A DNA stretch of 64,000 bases from DATATJ01 sp963789075 (GTDB lineage Bacteria; Acidobacteriota; Vicinamibacteria; Vicinamibacterales; CAVVIG01): NCBI GenBank assembly GCA_963789075.1, contig CAWBJQ010000014.1:62001-126000 (forward strand), given 5' to 3'. The notes beneath the pieces are model-generated. The model searched no databases. It had not been told where the DNA came from and saw nothing but the letters and a program-made list of their open reading frames with translations. Each line of letters begins with the position of its first letter. Positions within the stretch are counted from its first letter, which is position 1. Position numbers and translations under genes: made by a program. Positions 51,922 to 60,809 of this stretch are shown piece after piece.

Positions 51922-52395
51922 TTAGCGGGCTGTGATCTGCGCCACGCGGGTGAGCGTGCCGAGCTCGGCCAGCAGCGCCGTCAGCACCACCGCGCTGCGC
52001 ACGTGATTCATCGCGGCCCACCCGCGCCATGCTTGCGCGGCGGCTTCGGCGTTCATCGGATTGATGAACATAATGTCGTTCCGCGGATAGAAATACGCGA
52101 ACGTCATGATGTCGCCCGTCGCGTTCGCGGCCACCGCGATGCCGGCAAGCAGCCGAGCGCCCGGAACATTCCAGCAGAGAATCAGCGCGAGCAGCGACAG
52201 CACCTGCGCGAGCGGCGATGCGATTCGAAAGAACGATCCCGCGTTGGCCACAGAAAAGTACTCCCGCGCCGCGTTGAGCGACGTCGGAATGTTCGAGCCC
52301 CAGTTCCGCGCATCGACCGCCGACGTGTACACGTTCGCGCCCAGTACGCTGCCGATCACAATCACCGCTAGCCACAACACCAGTTGTCTTGTCAT
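51922..52395 (-). CDS. Small multipass membrane protein (DUF1772/anthrone-oxygenase-like)
   Basis: A 157-residue membrane protein with about four hydrophobic stretches (MTRQLVLWLAVIVIGSVLGA, IASPLAQVLSLLALILCW, LLAGIAVAANATGDIMTFAYFYP, SAVVLTALLAELGTL). The NAEAAAQAWRGWAAMNHVRSAV portion resembles anthrone-oxygenase-like membrane proteins, but I cannot name the family with confidence. It starts at 52395 after AGGAGG. It lies just downstream of the AraC-type gene on the same strand, 22 bp away. Confidence 0.65.
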   Translation of the reverse strand: MTRQLVLWLAVIVIGSVLGANVYTSAVDARNWGSNIPTSLNAAREYFSVANAGSFFRIASPLAQVLSLLALILCWNVPGARLLAGIAVAANATGDIMTFAYFYPRNDIMFINPMNAEAAAQAWRGWAAMNHVRSAVVLTALLAELGTLTRVAQITAR

Positions 52396-52417
52396 GCATT
52401 CCTCCTGGCGGTGGAAT

Positions 52418-53260
52418 TTACTCGAGGCCCTCGTCCGGCGATTGTATGGAACGGACATCCGGAGAAAACAGGATTCCCGGGACCGCTCCCGCTTGCGCGC
52501 GGTAGGCACTCGGCGTCAGCCCGGCGAAATCCTTGAACTCGCGGCAGAAATGCGCCTGATCGTAATAGCCGGCCGCGAGCGCGATCTCGGTCAGGTTCCG
52601 CGACGATCGCATCTGGCGGAGTGCGGTATTGAACCGGCGCAGCCGCAAGTAGTCGCCTGGGGCCGTGCCAACGAAGTCGAGAAAGACCCGCCGCAAATGA
52701 CGGTTGGTATACCCCACCGCATTGGCCGCGTGATCGATAGCGGAGAGGTCGGCGGACTGCCCGATGACCCCGCACGCGCGCTCGATGCGGCCAAGACGAT
52801 CCGGCATCCGGATGCTTCGTTCGAGCCAGCGCATCAGTAGGTCGCAGCGATCGCGGAATGTCGGCGCCTCGTGCAGCCGGTCGAATAGTTGCATCGTGCC
52901 GGGCAGCACGTGCTCCGCCGGGACCGTGAGGTCGGCCAGCTCGTGCGCCGGCAGCGCAAGAATCGCCCGGCTGGTCTCGACCTTGAGGCTGAGCCCCAGC
53001 ATCAGGAGACTGCCCTTCGCTTCGCTGCTAATAGCCCGACTATGGAGGCCCGCAAGAAACGGCGCGTCATGGATCACCGGCGCGTCGTCGGCCGTCCCGG
53101 TACGCGTTAATTGCCCCTCGAGCGGGAACATGAGGTCAACGATGCCGCGTGGGAGCACGCGCTGGCGCCAGTGCGAGTGGTCGACACGAATCTGCCAGAT
53201 CCCGTGGACGAACGGGTGAAGCGGATGGCCCGATGGAGGCGCGTAGTGGGTGGCGTGCAA
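52418..53260 (-). CDS. AraC-family regulator
   Basis: A 280-residue regulator. The N-terminal domain (HPLHPFVHGIWQIRVDHSHWRQRVLPRGIVDLMFPLEG) is the DUF6597-type sensor found in many AraC proteins. The C-terminus has the double HTH (DLSAIDHAANAVGYTNRHLRRVFLDFVGTAPGDYLRLRRF and NLTEIALAAGYYDQAHFCREFKDFAGLTPSAYRA). It is likely co-transcribed with the membrane protein after it. The 258 bp upstream contain no further feature I can name. Confidence 0.88.
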   Translation of the reverse strand: MHATHYAPPSGHPLHPFVHGIWQIRVDHSHWRQRVLPRGIVDLMFPLEGQLTRTGTADDAPVIHDAPFLAGLHSRAISSEAKGSLLMLGLSLKVETSRAILALPAHELADLTVPAEHVLPGTMQLFDRLHEAPTFRDRCDLLMRWLERSIRMPDRLGRIERACGVIGQSADLSAIDHAANAVGYTNRHLRRVFLDFVGTAPGDYLRLRRFNTALRQMRSSRNLTEIALAAGYYDQAHFCREFKDFAGLTPSAYRAQAGAVPGILFSPDVRSIQSPDEGLE

Positions 53261-53518
53261 GGCGGACTATTATCTCCGCGTCAGACATCAACGCCAGAGA
53301 TTAAATGGTGCCGACCAACGCGATGCGCCTATTCGCCAAACTTACGGTTGGTATCTTCGCGGTTACCGACACACGCTGAAGCTCGATGGGTGAAGTTCTG
53401 TTTTTGTTGACCGGTCCACCTCACTACGGATGAGCAGCGGACTGAAAAGTCCAATTGTTCGCTTATTCCAAGGAGAGTAGGCTTCGATTAGCTTCCGGCT
53501 CGCGGCTGACTCGCCACC

Positions 53519-55402
53519 ATGCCCACGAACCCACCACGACACCGGCCACTGGAGTACCTCCGCCTCATTTTCCGGCAGGCTCCAGGCGCAGTCTGGGCGA
53601 CCGACCGCGATCTGCGGTTCACTCACGTGCACGGACGCACGGCGATGCTGGACGATGCCGAGTCGCAGCCGCTGGTTGGGAAGACCGTCTACGACCTCGT
53701 CGGGACTCGCGACCCGAGCGAGCCCGCTATTGCGCACCACCTGGCCGCGCTTGCGGGTGGCCATCAGTCGTTCGAATACCTGCGTCGGGGCCGGTGGTTC
53801 GAAATACTGATCGAGCCGCTCCTCGACGATTCGGGCATGATCGTCGGATGCGTCGCTGCCGCGATGGACATCACCACGCAGTACAAGACGACGCAAGAGC
53901 TGAAGCGATCCGTCTCGCTCCTCGAGGCAACGCTCGATGCCACGGCGGACGGGATCCTGGTTGTCGATCGTCAAGGGCACGTCGCTGCACACAACCGCCG
54001 TTTTCTCACGCTCTGGCGTGTGCCGGCGTCGCTTGTCACGAAAAACGAAGACGCGGCGCTTCTGTCCCTTGTTTCGGATCAACTCGACGATCCGAAGACC
54101 TTTCAGAACGACGTTCGCGATCTGTACGCCTCCGATCGAGACGCCTTCGACGTGCTTCAGTTCAAGGACGGTCGTGTGTTCGAGCGCTATTCGATGCCGC
54201 AACTGGTCGACGGCCGCGTGGTTGGACGAGTCTGGAGCTTCCGGGACGTCACCGAACGCGAACGGCTGCTGCGCCGCGCGACGTTCCTGGCAGACGCGAC
54301 GCGGCTGCTTGCCTCGCTTGATGTCAAAGAGGCGCTGTCCTCAGTGGCGCATCTCGCCGTTCCGTATCTCGGCGAGCTCTGCGCGGTGGATCTGATCTAC
54401 GGTCGCAATCCCGAGCGGCTGCTGGTCGCCGGGGGCGACCGTGACCCTGAGCGCGCCCCGGGGCTGCATGCAGGCGCGCTTGGCGGCCACTCGATCCTCT
54501 ACACTGTGGGATCGCGATCGCACATGGCAATCCCTCTGATGTCTAGAGACGATGTCATGGGTGCGCTCACATTCGTTGCGCCGCTGGCACGCCAATACAC
54601 GAAGGCCGATCTCGAACTGCCCGAGGAGCTCGGACGCCGTATCGCGCTCTCGATCGACAATGCGCGCCTGTATGAAGGAGCGCGAAAAGCCATCAGCGGG
54701 CGCGACGAGTTCCTCTCGATCGCGGCTCACGAGATCAGGGGGCCTCTCGCGTCGATTCACCTTGCTGTGCAAAGCCTCATGCGCGGATCGCTGCCGCCCG
54801 CCGCCGTTCGCACGTCGTTCGAAGTGATTCAGCGGGAAGATCGGCGACTCGGCCGGTTCGTCGACCAGCTCCTCGATCTGGGGCGCATCCGGACGGGACG
54901 GCTGGACTTCGAGCTCGAGGATGTCGACCTCGGCGCAGTGGTGCGCGACGTGGCCTCGCAGTTATCCGAGGAGCTGGCGCACACGCGTTCGGCTGTCATG
55001 GTCAGGACCGAAGGGGCCCTCAGGGGTCAGTGGGACCGTGTCCGCCTCGAACAGGTCGTCACGAATCTGTTGTCAAATGCCATCAAGTACGGGGAGGGGA
55101 AGCCGATCGACATCACGGCCGTGCGGGCGGGCGACCACGCGATGGTGAGAGTGGTCGATCGGGGCATGGGGATCGAGCCGGCAATGCTCACGAAGATTTT
55201 TGATCCGTTCCAGCGAGTCGTCGAGGCGCGGCATTACGGCGGCCTGGGCCTCGGACTGCATATTGCGAAGACCATCATCGATGGATTCGGAGGAACCATC
55301 ACGGTGGACAGCCGTCTGGGCGCCGGTGCGACGTTTACTGTGGAACTGCCCGTGTCAAGGAGCGCTCCCAATGCGAAAACCGTCGATTCTGGTGGTGGAT
55401 GA
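53519..55402 (+). CDS. PAS/GAF histidine kinase
   Basis: A 627-residue soluble kinase: PAS 1 (FRQAPGAVWATDRDLRFTHVHG), PAS 2 (LEATLDATADGILVVDRQGHVAAHNRRFLTLW), GAF (LDVKEALSSVAHLAVPYLGELCAVDLI), HisKA (FLSIAAHEIRGPLASIHLA, H-box), N-box VVTNLLSNAIKYGEG, G-boxes DRGMGIEPAMLTKIFDPFQR and GGLGLGLHIAKTII. There is no membrane segment. It overlaps the receiver gene after it by 32 bp, so the two form an operon pair. Confidence 0.9.
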   Translation: MPTNPPRHRPLEYLRLIFRQAPGAVWATDRDLRFTHVHGRTAMLDDAESQPLVGKTVYDLVGTRDPSEPAIAHHLAALAGGHQSFEYLRRGRWFEILIEPLLDDSGMIVGCVAAAMDITTQYKTTQELKRSVSLLEATLDATADGILVVDRQGHVAAHNRRFLTLWRVPASLVTKNEDAALLSLVSDQLDDPKTFQNDVRDLYASDRDAFDVLQFKDGRVFERYSMPQLVDGRVVGRVWSFRDVTERERLLRRATFLADATRLLASLDVKEALSSVAHLAVPYLGELCAVDLIYGRNPERLLVAGGDRDPERAPGLHAGALGGHSILYTVGSRSHMAIPLMSRDDVMGALTFVAPLARQYTKADLELPEELGRRIALSIDNARLYEGARKAISGRDEFLSIAAHEIRGPLASIHLAVQSLMRGSLPPAAVRTSFEVIQREDRRLGRFVDQLLDLGRIRTGRLDFELEDVDLGAVVRDVASQLSEELAHTRSAVMVRTEGALRGQWDRVRLEQVVTNLLSNAIKYGEGKPIDITAVRAGDHAMVRVVDRGMGIEPAMLTKIFDPFQRVVEARHYGGLGLGLHIAKTIIDGFGGTITVDSRLGAGATFTVELPVSRSAPNAKTVDSGGG

Positions 55403-55745
55403 CGACGAGGATATGCGGACGATGTTGTGTGTCGTGCTGTCCGCCGAAGGATATCGCGCCGTGGGAGCGAGCGATGGAGTGGAAGCACTGGAACGCCTCC
55501 GCAGCGACGGGACGCCAGCGTTGATTTTCCTCGATCTGATGATGCCACGTATGAACGGCGAGGACCTGATACATGCGATGACACGGGATCCATCGCTTGC
55601 ACGGATTCCGATCGCGATCGTTTCCGGGCAGCTCACCGCCCACACCCTTGCGCAGACTCCGCTGGTGATCGCCCGGCTGCTCAAGCCGGTTGAGCTCGAT
55701 GAGCTGTTAGCTGTCGCTCATCGCTTCGCCGACCGGGGTGTCTGA
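55371..55745 (+). CDS. Single-domain response regulator
   Basis: A 124-residue receiver domain: ILVVDDDEDMRTMLCVVLSAEGY, acceptor in LIFLDLMMPRMNGEDL, IAIVSGQ (switch) and LLKPVELDELLAVA (Lys). There is no output domain. It overlaps the end of the kinase gene (55371-55402), so both are translated together. It probably relays phosphate or binds a partner protein. Confidence 0.88.
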   Translation: MRKPSILVVDDDEDMRTMLCVVLSAEGYRAVGASDGVEALERLRSDGTPALIFLDLMMPRMNGEDLIHAMTRDPSLARIPIAIVSGQLTAHTLAQTPLVIARLLKPVELDELLAVAHRFADRGV

Positions 55746-55760
55746 CACCACCGCGGTGGC
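55737..55760. repeat. Hairpins at the end of the receiver gene
   Basis: GGTGTC-T-GACACC (55737-55749) and CCACCGCGGTGG (55748-55759) are overlapping dyads across the stop codon. There is no T-run. They could attenuate read-through toward the SDR gene. Confidence 0.35.
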
Positions 55761-55806
55761 CCCCACGCCGAGTGCCAAGATCTCATATGGCGCGTTGGAC
55801 AATCTC

Positions 55807-55845
55807 ATTGTCGCGATTGGATGATTGATTGTCGCGATCGGATTA
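55807..55845. repeat. Tandem 18-bp direct repeat upstream of the SDR gene
   Basis: ATTGTCGCGATTGGATGA (55807-55824) and ATTGTCGCGATCGGATTA (55828-55845) repeat with a 21-bp period, about two helical turns. They lie 70-110 bp upstream of the SDR start and may bind the AraC-type protein encoded downstream. Confidence 0.5.
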
Positions 55846-55914
55846 GTGGGTCTGACACGCGAGATTTACCATGGCTCCTGTGCTGAGATTTCGGCACGGA
55901 AAGGAGTCTTCATC

Positions 55915-56799
55915 ATGTCAAAAGTCTGGCTCATCACGGGAAGCTCACGCGGTCTCGGTCGTGAACTGGCCAAGGCCGTGCTCGCCGCCGGCCATCGCCT
56001 CGTGGCGACGGCGCGCAAACCGGAGGATCTCCACGATCTCATCTCGCAGTACGGCGATCGCGTGCGCGTGGTCGCGCTCGACGTGACCGACCCGGCCGCC
56101 GCGCGAGCGGCCATCGCAACCGCAACCTCTGCTTTCGGCCGCCTCGACGTTGTCGTGAACAACGCCGGCTACGCCAATATCAACTCGATCGAGGATATGG
56201 CAGACGACGACTTTCACGCGCAGTTCGATACGAACTTCTTCGGCGTCGTGAATGTGACGCGAGCGGCACTTCCCATCCTCCGGACGCAGCGGGACGGCCA
56301 CGTCATCCAGATCTCATCGATCGGTGGACGGACGGCCACTCCAGGTCTTGCCGCTTACCAATCGGCGAAGTTCGCCGTCGAGGGGTTCTCCGAGGCGCTG
56401 TCGAACGAGGTCGGGCCGCTCGGCATCCGCGTGACGATCGTCGAGCCGGGCGGGATGCGCACCGACTGGGCCGGTTCGTCGATGCGCGTCGATGACATTC
56501 GGGACGACTACAAGGCCACGGTCGGTGCCTTCGTCCAGATGGCCCGCGGGAATCCTGACGCGGCGCAGAGTGATCCCGCGAAGGCCGCGCTGGCGATCCT
56601 CGAGATTGCGTCGGCGAAAGAGCCGCCGCTGCGCCTTCTCCTCGGCTCGGACGCGGTGTTCCTCGCGGGCGTCGTCGCCGCCGCGCGCGCCGCGGAAGAT
56701 GCCAGGTGGAAGCCGCTCAGTATGTCGACGGACTACGAAGGCCGGGTAGATTTTGCCGAAACGCCGGTCGCGAAGATGCTGATGGCGACGCGGATCTGA
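55915..56799 (+). CDS. SDR-family oxidoreductase
   Basis: A 294-residue classical SDR: VWLITGSSRGLGRELAKAVL, LVATARKPEDLHDL, VVNNAGYANINSIEDMADD, serine in IQISSIGGRTATPGLAAYQSAKFAVEGFSEAL (YxxxK) and VEPGGMRTDWAGSSM. The C-terminus (LLLGSDAVFLAGVVAAARAAEDARWKPLS) fits a common bacterial group of unknown substrate. It lies one base before the AraC-type gene on the same strand. Confidence 0.88.
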   Translation: MSKVWLITGSSRGLGRELAKAVLAAGHRLVATARKPEDLHDLISQYGDRVRVVALDVTDPAAARAAIATATSAFGRLDVVVNNAGYANINSIEDMADDDFHAQFDTNFFGVVNVTRAALPILRTQRDGHVIQISSIGGRTATPGLAAYQSAKFAVEGFSEALSNEVGPLGIRVTIVEPGGMRTDWAGSSMRVDDIRDDYKATVGAFVQMARGNPDAAQSDPAKAALAILEIASAKEPPLRLLLGSDAVFLAGVVAAARAAEDARWKPLSMSTDYEGRVDFAETPVAKMLMATRI

Positions 56800-56800
56800 C

Positions 56801-57802
56801 GTGAACGCCGATCTCGTTCCCGTACCGAGCCAGGTGCTCGAGCGCCTCGCGGCCGTTGGCGTTGACGTCGCGCAGGTGCTGCAGCACGCTCGGCTCTCGC
56901 GCTCGCAGCTGGCGGCGCGCGCACACCTCACGACGCACGAGTTCTTCGCGTTCTGGCGCGTCGTCGAGGAGGTCAGCGGCAGGCGCGATCTCGGCCTGCG
57001 CCTCGGCTCCGAGGCGTCTCCGCATCAGCTCGATGTCGCCTCGCTCGCCGCGCTACACGCGCCGAATCTCGGCGAGGCGTTGAAGAAGTTCGCGCGCTAC
57101 AAGCGTCTCGTCTGCCCGGAAGAGATAGAAATTGCGATCGTCGACGGCGAAGCGCGGATTCGCTTCCACTGGATCCTCGCGGACGAGCTGGTCCCGCTGT
57201 TGATCGTCGACGGAGCGTTCGCGACGGTTGTCGCGATCGCTCAACGTGGGACCGGCAGGCGGATTGTGCCGCGACGTGTCGAGCTGACGCGCCGGCGCGC
57301 AGACGAACAGACGCTGACACGTCACTTCGGCTGCGACATTCACTTCGACACGCCACTCGATCTCCTGGTCTTCGACGAGGGCGCGCTCGCCGAACCGTTC
57401 CTCACGCACAACGAAAATCTCCTTGCGGTCATGCTGCCCGGACTCGAAGCTGCCGTGGCGGAACACGGGCCGACCCGCACCGTCGCCGCCGACGTCAAGA
57501 TAATCCTCGGCCGCCGTATGCACGGGGAAAGGCCAACGATAGAAAAGATCGCCGACGAGATGCGGATGAGTCCTCGTACGCTCCAGCGTCGTCTGGAGGC
57601 CGTCGGGACGACGTATCAGGAGCTGCTGGACGAAGTGCGCCGCCAATCCGCGCGCCGCCTCTTGTCGAACACCGATCTCGACCCAGGCGAGGTGGCGTTC
57701 TTGCTCGGCTTCGAAGAGTTGAACTCGTTCACGCGCGCGTTCCATACGTGGGAGGGAACGACACCGACCCGATGGCGAGCATCGGACCATAGCCGAGGGT
57801 AG
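56801..57802 (+). CDS. AraC-family regulator (arabinose-binding-type N-terminus)
   Basis: A 333-residue regulator starting at a GTG one base after the SDR stop. The N-terminal domain (LERLAAVGVDVAQVLQHARLSRSQLAARAHLTTHEFFAFWRVVEEVSG, LGLRLGSEASPHQLDVASLAALHAPNLGEALKKFARYKRL) is the Arabinose_bd type; the C-terminal HTH is TIEKIADEMRMSPRTLQRRLEAVGTTYQELLDEVRRQSA and DPGEVAFLLGFEELNSFTRAFHTWEGTTPTRWR. It probably autoregulates the SDR unit. Confidence 0.88.
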   Translation: MNADLVPVPSQVLERLAAVGVDVAQVLQHARLSRSQLAARAHLTTHEFFAFWRVVEEVSGRRDLGLRLGSEASPHQLDVASLAALHAPNLGEALKKFARYKRLVCPEEIEIAIVDGEARIRFHWILADELVPLLIVDGAFATVVAIAQRGTGRRIVPRRVELTRRRADEQTLTRHFGCDIHFDTPLDLLVFDEGALAEPFLTHNENLLAVMLPGLEAAVAEHGPTRTVAADVKIILGRRMHGERPTIEKIADEMRMSPRTLQRRLEAVGTTYQELLDEVRRQSARRLLSNTDLDPGEVAFLLGFEELNSFTRAFHTWEGTTPTRWRASDHSRG

Positions 57803-58015
57803 AGTCGCTGCCGGTGCGAGTCCAGCCCGTCTGTCTCGGCATCTGATTTCCATCGATGTCCAATGAGAAAGCTAGACGAGCCTTGGCCTGCTTGTTGCTC
57901 TGAGCTAGCTTCTCTGCGAGCTCAGGCTTGTCCGAAAGAAGGATAGAGCGCACAACCACACACACATAGATTGTCTGGAAGCATCCACGAAACACTCGAT
58001 GAGGCGCGCAAGACA

Positions 58016-58789
58016 ATGGTGCAGACCAGAACCCGACGCCCGATAGAAGGCGTTCTATCGCTGACTTTGCTGATGTTCGTGTTCGCGGGATTGGCGGTGG
58101 CGCAAGAACCGTCTGGCCACCAAGGGCATACCGGGCACGAGGGCATGTCCATGCCGGCTGGTGAGCACTCCATGAGCGCTGAAATGCAGGCGCAGCTGCT
58201 GGCGGACAAGAAAGGGAGTGAGTTCAATCACCACCTGGCCGGATTCTTCGTGGCGCTGGCGGGCGTGTTCATTTTCTTTCAGCGTGGATTGGCGAGAGAC
58301 TGGCCGGGCGTGAAGTACGTGTGGCCAGCATGCTTTCTACTGGTCGGAATCTTCCTGGTGGTGTGGAGCGACACCGAACTCTGGCCGATTGGAGGACGCC
58401 CTTGGCTCGACGCACTGAAACACGATCCGGAAGTCCTGCAGCACAAAACGTACGCGGTGCTGCTGCTCGCGTTGGGCGCGATCGAATGGCAGCGAGCGCG
58501 TGGAGTCTTGAGAGCGGCATGGAGCGGATGGGTCTTTCCGGCGCTGGCGATCGGCGGGGCGGTGCTGCTGTTGTTTCACCAGCATGGAGGTGGAATGCAC
58601 GGTCCGGACCACATGGAGTCGATGGCGCGAATCCAGTCGGAGCATGTGAGCTATTCACTCGTCGGGATCGGCGTGGGGCTGACGATGGGGTTATCCAATC
58701 TCGAGACGCGCTGGCAGGAAATCTTTCGGAGGGCATGTCCCGTGTTGATCACGGCGCTCGGAATTCTGTTGATGTTCTATCAGGAGTAG
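58016..58789 (+). CDS. His/Met-rich membrane protein (possible copper-related)
   Basis: A 257-residue membrane protein. A signal-like segment (LSLTLLMFVFAGLAVAQ) is followed by a His- and Met-rich stretch (GHQGHTGHEGMSMPAGEHSM), then five or six hydrophobic segments (HHLAGFFVALAGVFIFFQ, WPACFLLVGIFLVVW, KTYAVLLLALGAIEW, WVFPALAIGGAVLLLFHQHGGGMHGPDHMESM, SLVGIGVGLTMGLS, VLITALGILLMFY). The Met/His clusters suggest copper binding, but the family was not identified. The start at 58016 was chosen over an upstream TTG. Confidence 0.65.
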   Translation: MVQTRTRRPIEGVLSLTLLMFVFAGLAVAQEPSGHQGHTGHEGMSMPAGEHSMSAEMQAQLLADKKGSEFNHHLAGFFVALAGVFIFFQRGLARDWPGVKYVWPACFLLVGIFLVVWSDTELWPIGGRPWLDALKHDPEVLQHKTYAVLLLALGAIEWQRARGVLRAAWSGWVFPALAIGGAVLLLFHQHGGGMHGPDHMESMARIQSEHVSYSLVGIGVGLTMGLSNLETRWQEIFRRACPVLITALGILLMFYQE

Positions 58790-58825
58790 AGAGGTGAGCG
58801 TGCCCCTGCCAAGCCGATAAGAAGC

Positions 58826-60619
58826 ATGGCTCGACTACTGTCGGTGAACGTCGGACTTCCACGCGACATCGCGTGGAAGGGTCGCACCGTGCACACCGCA
58901 ATCTGGAAGGATCCGGTGCGCGGCCGCTGTCGGGTCGGCCGCTTGAATCTCGGCGGAGACGGTCAAGGCGACCTGGCGGGGCACGGGGGTGAGCAGCGCG
59001 CCGTCTTTGTCTACCAGATCGAGTCGTATCGCTATTGGCAGGAACAGCTGAAGAAGACCGGCTTCGTCCACGGACAGTTCGGCGAGAACTTCACGATCGA
59101 AGGATTGCCCGACGATGCCGTGTGCATCGGCGACCGTTATCAGATCGGCAGCGCCCTGTTCGAGGTCACTCAACCTCGCGTGACCTGCTATCGCGTCGGC
59201 ATTCGGATGAACGAGCCGCGTATGCCGGCATTGCTGACATCCAGCGGTCGGCCGGGGTTTTACTTCCGCGTCCTGCAGGAAGGCGAGGTGGGCGCCAGCG
59301 ACGAAATCGTGAAGGTGGGAGAGGCGAAGGAGCGGATGACCGTCGCAGAGATCAACGCGCTCCTCTATTCTCCCAATCATGCGCGCGATCGACTGGAGTG
59401 CGCACTGCGGATCGAAGCGCTTTCACCCGGATGGCGCTCGTCGTTTGAAGCCTTAGTGCAGGACCAAACGACGGGCGCGGCAAGTGGAAACGCGGGGCTC
59501 GCGCCGGCAGCAGCTGCCCATCCGGCTGCACCAGGATTTTGGCCGCTCGCGGTGACGGCGATCGAACAGGAGTCCGCGGACGTCCTCTCGCTGACGATGC
59601 AGAACTCGGATGGCCGGCCGCTGCGAACGGCTCTGCCAGGCCAGTACGTGGTCCTGCGGCTTCAACGGCCCGCCGGCGGCCCGGCTGCCTCCGCTGAAGC
59701 TTCGGCGCCCAAGCCAATCTTTCGCAGCTATTCGCTCTCGGGTCCCTTATCGACGGAGCGTTATCGAATCAGCGTGAAGGTCGAGCCAAATGGTGCGGCT
59801 GGAACGTACCTACGTGAGCATGTCCGGGTGGGCGATGTGCTCGACGTCAGTTCGCCGCGCGGCAGCTTCGTTCTGCAATCCGGCGAGCGGCCGGTGGTGC
59901 TGCTCAGCGCGGGAATCGGGGCGACGCCCGTTCTGGCGATGCTGCACGAACTCGCGACGGTCCGCTCGACACGACAGGTCTTATGGCTGCACGGGGCTCG
60001 TGATCAGCAGCATCATCCCTTCGCCGCCGAAGTCCGGCGCCTCATGCCGACGCTCATGCACGGGCGCACCTATGTCTGTTACAGCAGGCCGGACTCGCGC
60101 GACAAGATAGCACAGGATTTCGACGCGATCGGTCACCTGTCGCGATCGGTCTTCGACGAGGTCGGCCTTCCACGAGAGGCAGATGTCTACCTCTGCGGGC
60201 CGACTCGCTTCATGGCCGGGATGAAAGACGCGCTCGCAACCTTGGGCGTGGCGCCGGAGCGGATTCACGTTGAAATCTTCAACGGCAGTGAGTCGATGAC
60301 CCCCGGTGTCGTCGGCGCCGTGACGCGATCTCCGCATATGCCCAAGGACGACATCAACACCGGTCCGCTGGTGTCGTTCGCGCGCAGTGGCATCGCCGCA
60401 CATTGGAAGGCGTCGGACTACCAGAGTATTTTGGAGTTGGCCGAGGCGTGCGATGTCCCGGTCCGATGGTCGTGCCGAACCGGTGTTTGTCACAACTGTG
60501 AGAGCGGTCTGGTTTCCGGGGCGGTCGTCTACGGACCGGAACCGCTCGAAAAGCCTGCCGAAGGCAACCTTCTCGTCTGCTGCTCGCAACCGATTCGCGG
60601 CGTCGTCGTCGATTTGTGA
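58826..60619 (+). CDS. MOSC domain fused to a ferredoxin-type oxidoreductase
   Basis: A 597-residue fusion. Residues 1-190 are a YiiM-like MOSC domain (GDGQGDLAGHGGEQRAVFVYQIESYRYW, FGENFTIEGLPDDAVCIGDRYQIG, FEVTQPRVTCYRVGIRM with the conserved Cys). Residues 240-490 are an FNR-type FAD/NAD(P) module (FRSYSLSG, AGIGATPVLAMLHEL). Residues 500-597 are a plant-type 2Fe-2S domain (CRTGVCHNCESG and the later CC). Such proteins transfer electrons to molybdenum cofactor-linked substrates such as N-hydroxylated compounds. The order MOSC-FNR-Fd is known but uncommon. Confidence 0.9.
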   Translation: MARLLSVNVGLPRDIAWKGRTVHTAIWKDPVRGRCRVGRLNLGGDGQGDLAGHGGEQRAVFVYQIESYRYWQEQLKKTGFVHGQFGENFTIEGLPDDAVCIGDRYQIGSALFEVTQPRVTCYRVGIRMNEPRMPALLTSSGRPGFYFRVLQEGEVGASDEIVKVGEAKERMTVAEINALLYSPNHARDRLECALRIEALSPGWRSSFEALVQDQTTGAASGNAGLAPAAAAHPAAPGFWPLAVTAIEQESADVLSLTMQNSDGRPLRTALPGQYVVLRLQRPAGGPAASAEASAPKPIFRSYSLSGPLSTERYRISVKVEPNGAAGTYLREHVRVGDVLDVSSPRGSFVLQSGERPVVLLSAGIGATPVLAMLHELATVRSTRQVLWLHGARDQQHHPFAAEVRRLMPTLMHGRTYVCYSRPDSRDKIAQDFDAIGHLSRSVFDEVGLPREADVYLCGPTRFMAGMKDALATLGVAPERIHVEIFNGSESMTPGVVGAVTRSPHMPKDDINTGPLVSFARSGIAAHWKASDYQSILELAEACDVPVRWSCRTGVCHNCESGLVSGAVVYGPEPLEKPAEGNLLVCCSQPIRGVVVDL

Positions 60620-60809
60620 CTACGCGCCGTTACCTCTTCTGCACGCAGATGGCGCTCCTTCGCGACTCATCGCGATACGATCGTCGTATAGATCCGCCCG
60701 CGCGCTCCTGGTGTGATACCGTTCGTGATCGGTCCAGCGAAGGCGCCACGAATGGCGGGGCCGATTGGCGGAGTTCCCGGCGACCCGCCCCGGTCCGCAC
60801 GGGGGTTGT

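Noticed and set aside
57803..57850. tRNA-like T-arm (ggtgcgagtcc)
   Set aside because: No matching acceptor stem, anticodon arm or CCA nearby.
57845..57875. Possible ninth copy of the 17-bp core motif (CATTGGAC on the minus strand)
   Set aside because: Only the left half matches; the right half deviates at most positions.
57729..58016. Minus-strand frame with a plausible-looking peptide (LSDKPELAEKLAQ)
   Set aside because: It runs into the antisense of the AraC C-terminus and has no ribosome site; probably chance.
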